A DNA stretch of 11,035 bases from Lentisphaeria bacterium (GTDB lineage: Bacteria > Verrucomicrobiota > Lentisphaeria > Victivallales > UBA1829). A model generated the notes under the pieces. It searched no databases. It saw nothing but the letters and a program-made list of their open reading frames with translations, and was not told where the DNA came from. Shown one piece after another: positions 1-6,909 of this stretch; position 1 is the first letter of the stretch; every line of letters begins with the position of its first letter. The stretch is taken from contig DXVA01000138.1 of assembly GCA_019408975.1 (NCBI GenBank), forward strand, positions 1 through 11,035. Direction: 5' to 3'. The position numbers were made by a program, and so were the translations under genes.

Positions 1-1
1 C

Positions 2-1882
2 TCCGGCGACGCGCTCCTGGAAGCCGTCCTTGAGGATCACATTTTCAGAACCATTGCCGAACTCTTCGGCAAAGAAGCCGGCTACGGCAAAGGACGCGGC
101 GGCGGAATGCACATCGCGGACTTCCGCGTCGGACACCTCGGAGCAAACGCAATCGTCGGCGGCGGCATTCCGATCGCCACAGGCGCGGCAATGACCAACC
201 GCATCGACATTGATCCCGCCCACAAGGGAAAAGTCGTCTGCGCATTCGCCGGCGACGGCGCTTACGCCAACGGTGTTGTGCTTGAGTCTTTCAACTGGGC
301 ATGCCAGGGACAGTTCACCGATCCGGCTCTCTCCAGCATCAACTTCGGGCTTCCGATCATCTACTGCCTCATCAACAACCACTTCGGCATGACGGGCAGA
401 GCCGACCGCGAAGTGACGGGCGTCAATCCGCTTGTCCGCCGCGCCGCCGGTTTCTCCAACGAAAACATGCATGCGGAAGTTGTCAACGGCATGGACCCGC
501 TGGCTGTCAGAGACGCCATCGAACGCGCCAAAAAGACCATTGCCGAAGGCAAGGGCCCGGTCATGCTCGAGTTCAACACCTACCGTTACTTCGGGCACTC
601 CCTTTCCGACCCGAGAACGGAATACCGCACGAAAGATGAAGAAGCCCAGTGGAAGGCAGTCGATCCGGTTCCCTGCTTCCGCCAGAAACTGATTGAGAAC
701 GGCATCTTCACGGAAGAAGAGCTCGCCGGAATGGAAGCGAACGTCGTAGAGAGAAACAAGAAAGCTGCACGCCGCGCCGCGGATTCCGATGATCCGAAGC
801 CGGAAGACGTCATCAAATACATGTACACCGATACATCCAGCGACACCGTTCCCGCTCCCTACAATCAGCTCATGAAGCGCGGCGACCGTCCCGTCATCAA
901 GCGTGACGCGGAAAGCCGCATCACCTACAAGGACGCGATCAAGGAAGGCATGATCGAGGAAATGGAACGCGATGCGCGTGTCGTCCTCTACGGCGAAGAC
1001 GTTGCGGATTACGGCAATGCGTTCAAGCTGACCAAAGGCATGCTCGAATACTTCGGACGCGCCCGCGTGTTCAATACTCCGATTTCCGAAGCCGCGATCG
1101 TCGGCACCGGCGTCGGCATGGCAATGACGGGCTACCGTCCGGTTGTCGAACTCATGTATATGGACTTCGCGCTGATGGCTTCCGACCAGATTTCCAATCA
1201 GGCGGCGAAATGGCATTACATGACCGGCGCCTCGACCAAGGTTCCGATGGTGATCCGCTGCTCCGTCGGCGGCGGCAAGGGATACGGCGGACAGCACTCA
1301 CAGTCCCTCGAATCCATCTTCGCCCACATTCCCGGCACTTATGTCGTATATCCCTCCAATCCTTATGATGCGAAGGGACTTATCAAAACTGCGATCCGCG
1401 ACGACAACCCCGTCGTCTTTGTGGAAGGCCAGCTCCTTTACAATATGAAGGGTGTGGTTCCGGCAGAAGATTACACGATCCCGTTCGGCGTTGCAAACGT
1501 TCTGCGTGAAGGCTCCGACATCACATTCGTCGGCTGGGGCCCCGCGATCAATGATGCCGTCAAAGCGGCGGATGCGCTCGCGGAAGAGGGCGTCAGTGTC
1601 GAAGTGATCGATGCCCGCACACTCGTTCCGTTCGACTGGGAAACCGTCTTCGCCTCCGTCCGCAAAACCGGCAAATGCATTGTCATGAGCCAGTGCGTCG
1701 ATATCGGCAGCTTCACGGGCGAAATCGTTTCCCGAATCATGGAAGAATGCTTCGATTCTCTTGACGCACCGGTTCTCAAGATCGGCGCGAAGAACGGTAT
1801 TGCTCCTCAGGCGCACTGCCTTGAAAAGGCGTTCCTCCCGAGCGTCGAGGAGATGGTCGCAGCAGCTAAGAAAATCCTTTGA
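2..1882 (+). CDS. 2-oxo acid (pyruvate-type) dehydrogenase E1, fused alpha and beta subunits, 5'-truncated by the window edge
   Basis: Thiamine-diphosphate-dependent E1: it decarboxylates a 2-oxo acid and reductively acylates the lipoyl group of E2 in the cytoplasm. The frame is open from base 2, and the residues before the ATG at 107 (ending GYGKGRGGG) are typical E1 alpha sequence, so that ATG is internal. About 626 residues are present, and I estimate some 70 are missing. The alpha half shows GKGRGGGMHIAD, the ThDP motif GDG (bases 251-259) to NN (374-379), and the loop RYFGHSLSDPRTEYR. The beta half starts near base 900 and shows GEDVADYG, TPISEAAIVG, GGQHSQSLE and EVIDARTLVPFDWE, then a transketolase-C-like end. 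The ThDP motif is about 12 residues longer than usual. The common VHE near the C-terminus reads MSQ. The E2 gene follows after 18 nt. Substrate is uncertain: pyruvate is likeliest, but branched-chain 2-oxo acids or acetoin are possible. Confidence 0.93.
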   Translation, partial: SGDALLEAVLEDHIFRTIAELFGKEAGYGKGRGGGMHIADFRVGHLGANAIVGGGIPIATGAAMTNRIDIDPAHKGKVVCAFAGDGAYANGVVLESFNWACQGQFTDPALSSINFGLPIIYCLINNHFGMTGRADREVTGVNPLVRRAAGFSNENMHAEVVNGMDPLAVRDAIERAKKTIAEGKGPVMLEFNTYRYFGHSLSDPRTEYRTKDEEAQWKAVDPVPCFRQKLIENGIFTEEELAGMEANVVERNKKAARRAADSDDPKPEDVIKYMYTDTSSDTVPAPYNQLMKRGDRPVIKRDAESRITYKDAIKEGMIEEMERDARVVLYGEDVADYGNAFKLTKGMLEYFGRARVFNTPISEAAIVGTGVGMAMTGYRPVVELMYMDFALMASDQISNQAAKWHYMTGASTKVPMVIRCSVGGGKGYGGQHSQSLESIFAHIPGTYVVYPSNPYDAKGLIKTAIRDDNPVVFVEGQLLYNMKGVVPAEDYTIPFGVANVLREGSDITFVGWGPAINDAVKAADALAEEGVSVEVIDARTLVPFDWETVFASVRKTGKCIVMSQCVDIGSFTGEIVSRIMEECFDSLDAPVLKIGAKNGIAPQAHCLEKAFLPSVEEMVAAAKKIL

Positions 1883-1900
1883 TAGAGAGAAGGTCGCTAA

Positions 1901-3256
1901 ATGGCAACTAAAATACCAGTACCCAGACTCGGTCAGTCCGAGGAGACCGTCACGATTCAGTCGTGGAAGGTCAAAGAGGGCGATGTCATCAAGAAAGGCG
2001 ACGTTCTGTTCGATGTCGAAACAGACAAAGCCGTTCTTGATGTGGAATCGCAGTTCGAAGGAACCGTCCTGAAGATTCTCGTTCCGGCGGGAAAAGAAGT
2101 TCCGGTTCTCTGCACCGGGCTGATCGTCGGCAACCCCGGCGAAGACATTTCCGCCCTCGTGGCGGAAGCGGCGGCACCACCCAAAGCGGCGCCTGCGGCT
2201 CCGGCTCCGAAAGCGGCGGCTCCCGCTCCAAAGGCGGCACCGGCACCCAAAGCGGCGCCTGCGGCTCCGGCTCCGAAAGCGGCGGCTCCCGCTCCGGCAG
2301 CAGCACCCGCAAAGAAACCGGTCTCCCCGAGAGCCCGCGCCTTTGCAAAGGATTATCTGATCGACCTGAGCAAAGTCCCCGGCACGGGCGGAGACGTCGG
2401 GCGCGTCACGGAAAAGGATGTCAAAGACTATCTTGAGACTTCCGGCTACAACGCGAAGAAGATCACTCCCGCGGCACTGAATGTCGCCAGGGAGAACAAG
2501 CTGGAACTGCTCAGCCTCAACGGCAGCGGCGAAGGAGGCAGAATCACGCTTGCGGACGTGAAGGATGCGGTCGCGGAACTTCCGAAACCGATGAGCACAA
2601 TGCGCAAAGTGATTGCAAGGCGTCTTTCCGAGTCCAAACATGTCATGCCGCATTTCTATGTCACGGTTTCCATCGACATGAGTGCGGTCAAAGCGAAACG
2701 CGCAGCTCTGAAAAAGCAGAATATCAGTATCAGCGTCAATGTGTTCATCGCGAAGGCGGTCGCACTTGCCCTGAAGGAATTCCCGAACATCAATGCAGAA
2801 TGCATCGGCGATGCCGTCGTTCACAAGACCAAAGTGAACCTCGGTATCGCGGTCAGCCTCGACAACGGGCTGGTCGTGCCGGTCATCCGCAATGCCGACA
2901 GAAAGGCGCTGGATGAACTGGCGGACGAAATTGCGGAACAGGCAGGCAAGGCACGTTCCGGCAAACTCACGCCGGAAGACATGTCCGGCGGTTCTTTCAC
3001 GATCTCCAACATGGGCATGATGAACGTGGAAAACTTCTGCGCGATCATCAACCCCGGCGAGAGCGGAATTCTTGCAGTGTCCTCCGCAATCCCGACTCCG
3101 GTTGTGGACAAGGAAGGCAATATTGTCGTCCGCGACATGATGAAGATCACATTGAGCGGGGACCATCGTATTGTCGACGGCTCCGAAGGAGCGAAGTTTG
3201 TGAACGCGGTCAAGGCGAAACTTGAAAACGCGGCACTTTGGGATTCATTGATCTGA
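1901..3256 (+). CDS. Dihydrolipoamide acyltransferase E2 of a 2-oxo acid dehydrogenase complex, with two E3-binding domains
   Basis: E2 core enzyme: its lipoyl arm accepts the acyl group from E1 and the catalytic domain passes it to CoA. The 451 residues divide as follows. A lipoyl domain covers about 1-80, with the lipoylated lysine K43 in ETDKAVLDV. An Ala/Pro/Lys swinging linker covers about 88-140. Two peripheral-subunit-binding (E3-binding) domains follow: one at 141-178 (VSPRARAFAK, then GRVTEKDVKDYL) and a second at 188-225 (ITPAALNVARENK, then GRITLADVKDAV). The catalytic domain covers about 228-451, with the active-site motif DHRIVDG (H422, D426). Most E2 proteins have one binding domain. 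Here only a few residues (ELPKP) separate the second one from the catalytic domain. The start is supported by AGAAGG at 1888-1893, seven bases before the ATG. The gene is co-directional with E1 and surely co-transcribed. A terminator follows, and no E3 gene is present downstream. Confidence 0.95.
   Translation: MATKIPVPRLGQSEETVTIQSWKVKEGDVIKKGDVLFDVETDKAVLDVESQFEGTVLKILVPAGKEVPVLCTGLIVGNPGEDISALVAEAAAPPKAAPAAPAPKAAAPAPKAAPAPKAAPAAPAPKAAAPAPAAAPAKKPVSPRARAFAKDYLIDLSKVPGTGGDVGRVTEKDVKDYLETSGYNAKKITPAALNVARENKLELLSLNGSGEGGRITLADVKDAVAELPKPMSTMRKVIARRLSESKHVMPHFYVTVSIDMSAVKAKRAALKKQNISISVNVFIAKAVALALKEFPNINAECIGDAVVHKTKVNLGIAVSLDNGLVVPVIRNADRKALDELADEIAEQAGKARSGKLTPEDMSGGSFTISNMGMMNVENFCAIINPGESGILAVSSAIPTPVVDKEGNIVVRDMMKITLSGDHRIVDGSEGAKFVNAVKAKLENAALWDSLI
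2178..2295 (+). repeat. 66-bp-period direct repeat coding for the Ala/Pro/Lys linker of E2
   Basis: A 52-bp stretch at 2178-2229 recurs without mismatch at 2244-2295, with 14 bp between the copies. The period is 66 bp, or 22 codons, so the frame is kept. Each copy encodes alternating Ala, Pro and Lys residues of the flexible lipoyl-arm linker. Perfect identity at synonymous positions points to a recent tandem duplication and not to selection on protein composition alone. Confidence 0.93.
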
Positions 3257-3279
3257 TCTTGCGCTGATCGCTGTTCCCT

Positions 3280-3330
3280 GCGGGAAAAGACAAAACTGAT
3301 TGTCTTTTCCCGCTTTATCTTTTTATTTTC
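3280..3330 (+). terminator. Intrinsic terminator of the E1-E2 operon
   Basis: A perfect 13-bp stem pairs GCGGGAAAAGACA (3280-3292) with TGTCTTTTCCCGC (3301-3313) around an 8-nt loop. A T-rich tail (TTTATCTTTTTATTTTC) follows directly. It begins 24 nt after the E2 stop codon and should end the operon transcript. Confidence 0.92.
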
Positions 3331-3344
3331 TATTTATATTTAAC

Positions 3345-3372
3345 AATTTTATGTTAATTATAACATAAAATT
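3345..3372. promoter_or_regulatory. 28-bp AT-rich palindrome, candidate operator
   Basis: The arms AATTTTATGTTA (3345-3356) and TAACATAAAATT (3361-3372) are exact reverse complements of 12 bp around a 4-nt ATTA centre. The palindrome ends 4 nt before the proposed -35 box of the next gene and is centred about 50 bp upstream of its likely transcription start. This suits a dimeric activator or repressor. The region has its own terminator upstream and the palindrome has no T-tract directly after it, so an operator fits better than a terminator. I do not recognise the cognate regulator. Confidence 0.55.
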
Positions 3373-3376
3373 CCGC

Positions 3377-3404
3377 TTGATTTTTCTTTTTCCCGTTATA
3401 TTAT
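3377..3404 (+). promoter_or_regulatory. Probable sigma-70-type promoter for the 724-residue protein gene
   Basis: TTGATT (3377-3382) and TATTAT (3399-3404) are separated by 16 bp. Each hexamer is close to the consensus, although overlapping TATATT and TTATAT alternatives exist in the same TA-rich run. The expected start near 3411 would give a leader of about 40 nt that carries AAGGA at 3439-3443. Confidence 0.6.
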
Positions 3405-3451
3405 ATGGTTCGACGCTGAATCATCCGTAAAAATAAACAAGGATCAATCTT

Positions 3452-5626
3452 ATGAATATCAGTGATTTGCCGATGGGAAACGCGCCGGCGCCGGTCCGTT
3501 TCGAACACTTTCCGGTCAGATGGCAGGCGTTTCTCTGGCGGAACTGGGAGTATGTTCCGGCGGCGAAACTGGCAGAAATTCTCCAGTGCCCGGAACAGAC
3601 TGTCCTTGATGCCGCGGCGGAGCTGGGGCTCCCTCTGTCCCATGAGGTCAACCCGAAGTGGCTGCGCTTCGGATATCTGACGATCATCCGTTCGAACTGG
3701 CATATCCTCAACTACCGTCAGCTTCTCCAGCTTCTGGACTGGACTCCGGAACAGCTTGCCTACACGCTTAAAGAGGAAGACTTCTTCTGGGCGAAACTCG
3801 GCGCTCTCAAACCCGTATGCGAAGAACTGAAATACATGCCGCCGACCCCGGAGGAACGCAGAGCCACGGCGCTTTTCCGTGAACGGGTCCGCAAGCATAT
3901 CCCGCAGGAATCCGGCATGGAATACGCGGAACAGCCTTTCACCTTCGCTGAAAAATATGCTGCGCAGGAATTTTCCGGCGGCACGGAACGTTTTGAATTG
4001 AATTTCATCCATTCCTATGCGGCAAGCTGCGGAGATATCTTCATCGACATTGAAAAACGCGATCCGGTCCCTGAAAACCTGCTTCAGCAGTATGCCTCCA
4101 TGGGAATCAAAGGAGTCTGGATGCACGCGATTCTTTATCTGCTCCATCCAGTGAAAGGTTCGGAGGAGTTTTCCAAAGGGTACGAAACACGCCTCCGCAA
4201 TCTTGCCGTCCTCGCGGAACGCTGTGCAAAATACGGAATCGGCATTTACCTGTATCTGAACGAACCGCGCGGAATGCCCTATGCGTTCTACGAGAAGAAT
4301 CAGGACTGGGCGGGAGTCGATGTCCCCAGAAACAATATGCGCGCCAACTGCACAAGCAGGCAAAAACCGCTGGAATGGCTTGAGGAGGCGTGTGCGGCTG
4401 TATTCAAAGCTGCCCCGGCTCTCGCAGGCGCATTCATGATTACGATGTCGGAAAACCCGACCCATTGCAACTATGCGTTCAACAAGGCGGCGTGCCCGCT
4501 GTGCAAAGACCGGGACGGTGCGGATCTGATTGCAGAGGTTGCAGCCGCTGCGGAAAGAGGAATTCACGCATCCGCCCCCAAAGCCAAACTGCTGATTTCG
4601 GACTGGGCATGGCGGGAACATGGAACCGATACGGATAATGCCGCATTCAAGCGGAAAGTCATCGACAGGCTTCCGAAGAACGTCTGGTTCATGAGCATCA
4701 GCGAATGGGGCAAGGAAACCTGCGCCGGAGGCGTAAAAGGCAGTGTCGTGGATTATTCGATTTCCCAGGTCGGGCCGAGCAGGGAGGCTGCCGAAGTCTG
4801 GCGTTACGCCCAGTCGCGCGGGCTCAAGACCGTTGCAAAGATTCAGATGAACAACTCGTGGGAGCTTTCCGCGGTGCCGTATATTCCCGTTCCGTATCTG
4901 CTTCAGGAACACCTGGACAATCTTTCGCGTCTCGGCGTGGACGGTCTGATGCTGAGCTGGACGCTCGGAGGCTATCCGGGCGGCAATCTCGAACTCCTTT
5001 ACAAGAACGTGGAGGTGCTTGCCGCCGATAAATTCAGCGTAAACGTCGCCGGAAAAATCTGCGAGGCGTGGCATCTGTTCAGCGACGCATTCCGCGAATT
5101 CCCGTTCAGCTGCCCTGTGATCTACGTCGGGCCGATGAACTACGGTTCCATGAATCTCCTGTATCTGAAGGATACCGGATACCGTGCGACCATGATCGGC
5201 TACCCTTACGACGACCTGACCGGGTGGCGGGACATTTATCCGGAAGACGTTTTCGAGGACCAGTTCCGCAAGGTTACGGAGGGCTGGCAAAAGGGCCTGG
5301 AACTTCTGGCTTCGCTCAGGGAACAGCTGAAACCGTCGGATCAGGCTCCCTATGAGGAACTCCGCCGCATGGCGGAAGCATCCTACTGCCATCTGCGGAG
5401 CACATACCTGCAAATCCGTTTTGTGCGTCAGCGCAACGCCGGCGACAAAGCAGCGATGATCGCGACAGTCCAGGAGGAATTGTCTCTGGTTCACCGGCTC
5501 TATGAGCTGGTGCGCACGGACTCGCGCATCGGGTTCGAGGCTAGCAATCACTACTACTATTCGCTGAACGACCTGATCGAAAAAATGGTCAACTGCGAGG
5601 ATGTGATCGACCGTCTGTCGAATTAA
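3452..5626 (+). CDS. Uncharacterised 724-residue protein: helix-turn-helix-like N-terminus and glycoside-hydrolase-like TIM barrel
   Basis: I recognise a family resemblance but no established function. No signal peptide is visible, so it is probably cytoplasmic. Residues about 23-130 hold two helix-turn-helix-like stretches: AAKLAEILQCPEQTVLDAAA, then NYRQLLQLLDWTPEQLAYTL followed by KEEDFFWAKLGALKP. From about 180 to 590, alternating hydrophobic strands and helices (GIGIYLYLNEPRGMPYAFYE, GAFMITMSENPTHCN, AKLLISDWAW, NVWFMSISEWG, VDGLMLSWTLGGYPGG) look like a (beta/alpha)8 glycosidase-type barrel. Conserved-looking acids are E271, E334, D384 and E418. Cysteines C339, C348 and C351 (CPLC) form a compact cluster that could bind metal. 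The last 120 residues are probably helical. The start has AAGGA 8 nt upstream. The gene stands alone between terminators, behind its own promoter and palindrome. A sugar-processing role is inference; a sugar-sensing role is possible. Confidence 0.85.
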   Translation: MNISDLPMGNAPAPVRFEHFPVRWQAFLWRNWEYVPAAKLAEILQCPEQTVLDAAAELGLPLSHEVNPKWLRFGYLTIIRSNWHILNYRQLLQLLDWTPEQLAYTLKEEDFFWAKLGALKPVCEELKYMPPTPEERRATALFRERVRKHIPQESGMEYAEQPFTFAEKYAAQEFSGGTERFELNFIHSYAASCGDIFIDIEKRDPVPENLLQQYASMGIKGVWMHAILYLLHPVKGSEEFSKGYETRLRNLAVLAERCAKYGIGIYLYLNEPRGMPYAFYEKNQDWAGVDVPRNNMRANCTSRQKPLEWLEEACAAVFKAAPALAGAFMITMSENPTHCNYAFNKAACPLCKDRDGADLIAEVAAAAERGIHASAPKAKLLISDWAWREHGTDTDNAAFKRKVIDRLPKNVWFMSISEWGKETCAGGVKGSVVDYSISQVGPSREAAEVWRYAQSRGLKTVAKIQMNNSWELSAVPYIPVPYLLQEHLDNLSRLGVDGLMLSWTLGGYPGGNLELLYKNVEVLAADKFSVNVAGKICEAWHLFSDAFREFPFSCPVIYVGPMNYGSMNLLYLKDTGYRATMIGYPYDDLTGWRDIYPEDVFEDQFRKVTEGWQKGLELLASLREQLKPSDQAPYEELRRMAEASYCHLRSTYLQIRFVRQRNAGDKAAMIATVQEELSLVHRLYELVRTDSRIGFEASNHYYYSLNDLIEKMVNCEDVIDRLSN

Positions 5627-5638
5627 ACCAATTATTCG

Positions 5639-5689
5639 AACTGGCGGAACGGCGCGGAAGCTGACATGGCTCCCCCTGTTCCGCCAGTT
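5639..5689. terminator. Long hairpin between convergent genes, possible bidirectional transcript end
   Basis: AACTGGCGGAAC (5639-5650) and GTTCCGCCAGTT (5678-5689) form a perfect 12-bp stem. The 27-nt interior can form a second short stem (GGaAGC with GCTCC). It lies between the stop codon of the plus-strand gene (5626) and that of xseA (5706), where a shared 3' end is expected. There is no classical T-tract directly after the stem on either strand. It may therefore protect 3' ends or work together with another termination factor. Confidence 0.5.
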
Positions 5690-5705
5690 GACGCAGCGGG
5701 AAAAA

Positions 5706-6908
5706 CTACTCCTCCAGCCCCTCCGACCGGATGCGGAGCGAACCTTTGGAAAGCCGGGCGGTCAACAGAGTTCCGGGAGGAGCTTCCAGTGCGTCCGTAA
5801 CCGGTTTGCCGCGGGAATCGAAGATCATTGCATAGCCGCGGTTCAGAATGCTGAACGGGCTCAGGCTTTTCAGTTGTTCCTGCATCATGCGGAGCCGGGC
5901 GTCCGCATCGGACACGGCATTGTCCAAGGCAATGGACATATCTTTCAGAAGCGTGTCGATCTCCTGGCTCTTTTCCATTACGAAGTAGGAGGGGCGGCGC
6001 AATGCCTCCGAGGAAATCAGGGAGTCCAGACGGCTCTTTGCTCGTTCGTATGCCAGGGAAATCGATGCGAGAATCCGGGCTTGCATGGAGTCCACGGTCT
6101 CATTCAGCGCCGCCTTATCGGGAATGATCATCTCCGCGGCTCCGGAAGGCGTAGGCGCACGGAGATCCGCCGCGAAGTCGGCGATCGTAAAATCGATTTC
6201 ATGCCCGACCGCACTCACGACGGGAATCCGGCTTGCCGCAATCGCGCGCGCCACCACTTCTTCGTTGAACGGCCAGAGATCTTCCAGACTGCCGCCTCCG
6301 CGCGTCACCACGATCACGTCCACTTTTCCGTAACGGTTGAAAAAATTCACCCCGGCGGCAATATAGCGTTCCGCGCCCCTGCCTTGAACGGGAGCCGGGT
6401 AAATCCTGATGTCAAGCGTCGGGAAACGCGAAAGGGATATTTTCAGGAAGTCGTGCAGTGCAGCCCCGTCGGGAGAGGTCACGAGCCCGATGCGCGCCGG
6501 AATATATGGAACCGGCTTTTTCCGGGATTCGTCGAACAGTCCCTCCGCGGCAAGACGCTGTTTCAGCAGTTCGAACTGACGCTGGAGATCGCCAAGCCCC
6601 ATGGGACGCAGGCTGCGGATATTGAGCTGATACTCTCCGCGCTGCATATAAACGGACAGTTTGCCGTATGCTTCGATCTGGGAACCCTCGCGCACTTTGA
6701 GTTTGGCGCATTCATTCGCGCCGCCGAAGTAGACCGCCTTGATCTGAGAGGAGGCGTCTTTCAATGTCATATAGGCATGTCCGCTGCGGTGAAGCGTCAG
6801 GTTTCCGACTTCGCCGCTGACCCACATCGGGCGGAGCGAACCGTCGACAATATCACGCATGATACCGTTCAGTTCGGTCACGCTCCATATTTTCTCCTCC
6901 TCCGGCAT
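5706..6908 (-). CDS. xseA: Exodeoxyribonuclease VII large subunit
   Basis: XseA is the nuclease subunit of exonuclease VII, which degrades single-stranded DNA from both ends in repair. Residues about 7-101 form the OB-fold DNA-binding domain (WSVTELNGIM, WVSGEVGNLTLHRSGHAYMT). The catalytic region shows TSPDGAALHDF (144-154), TRGGGSLEDLWPFNEE (202-217), GHEIDFTIADFAADLRAPTP (235-254) and SGAAE. The C-terminus has the usual SPFSILNRGYAM (350-361). At 400 residues it is about 50 shorter than the E. coli enzyme (about 456). The loss seems to fall in the helical segment between the catalytic core and the C-terminal motif, where the small subunit XseB binds. The ATG lies one base after the stop codon of the upstream peptidase gene, whose last codons hold its GGAGG ribosome-binding site, so translation is probably coupled. 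No xseB follows; the next gene is convergent. Confidence 0.97.
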   Translation of the reverse strand: MPEEEKIWSVTELNGIMRDIVDGSLRPMWVSGEVGNLTLHRSGHAYMTLKDASSQIKAVYFGGANECAKLKVREGSQIEAYGKLSVYMQRGEYQLNIRSLRPMGLGDLQRQFELLKQRLAAEGLFDESRKKPVPYIPARIGLVTSPDGAALHDFLKISLSRFPTLDIRIYPAPVQGRGAERYIAAGVNFFNRYGKVDVIVVTRGGGSLEDLWPFNEEVVARAIAASRIPVVSAVGHEIDFTIADFAADLRAPTPSGAAEMIIPDKAALNETVDSMQARILASISLAYERAKSRLDSLISSEALRRPSYFVMEKSQEIDTLLKDMSIALDNAVSDADARLRMMQEQLKSLSPFSILNRGYAMIFDSRGKPVTDALEAPPGTLLTARLSKGSLRIRSEGLEE

Positions 6909-6909
6909 C

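Noticed and set aside
107..1882. E1 beginning at the ATG at 107
   Set aside because: The same frame is open to the window edge and the preceding 35 residues are conserved E1 alpha sequence, so the true start is outside the window.
1298..3166. Long open frame on the minus strand across the end of E1 and all but the edges of E2 (622 codons)
   Set aside because: It lies antisense to two unmistakable enzymes. Its product is Arg/His/Phe-rich with no recognisable domain, and the openness follows from GC-biased third positions in the real genes.
3401..5551. 716-codon open frame antisense to the 724-residue protein
   Set aside because: The plus-strand gene has a promoter, ribosome-binding site and fold-like sequence; the minus-strand product is low-complexity in Arg, His and Phe and lacks domains. 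The length of the overlap is a codon-bias shadow.
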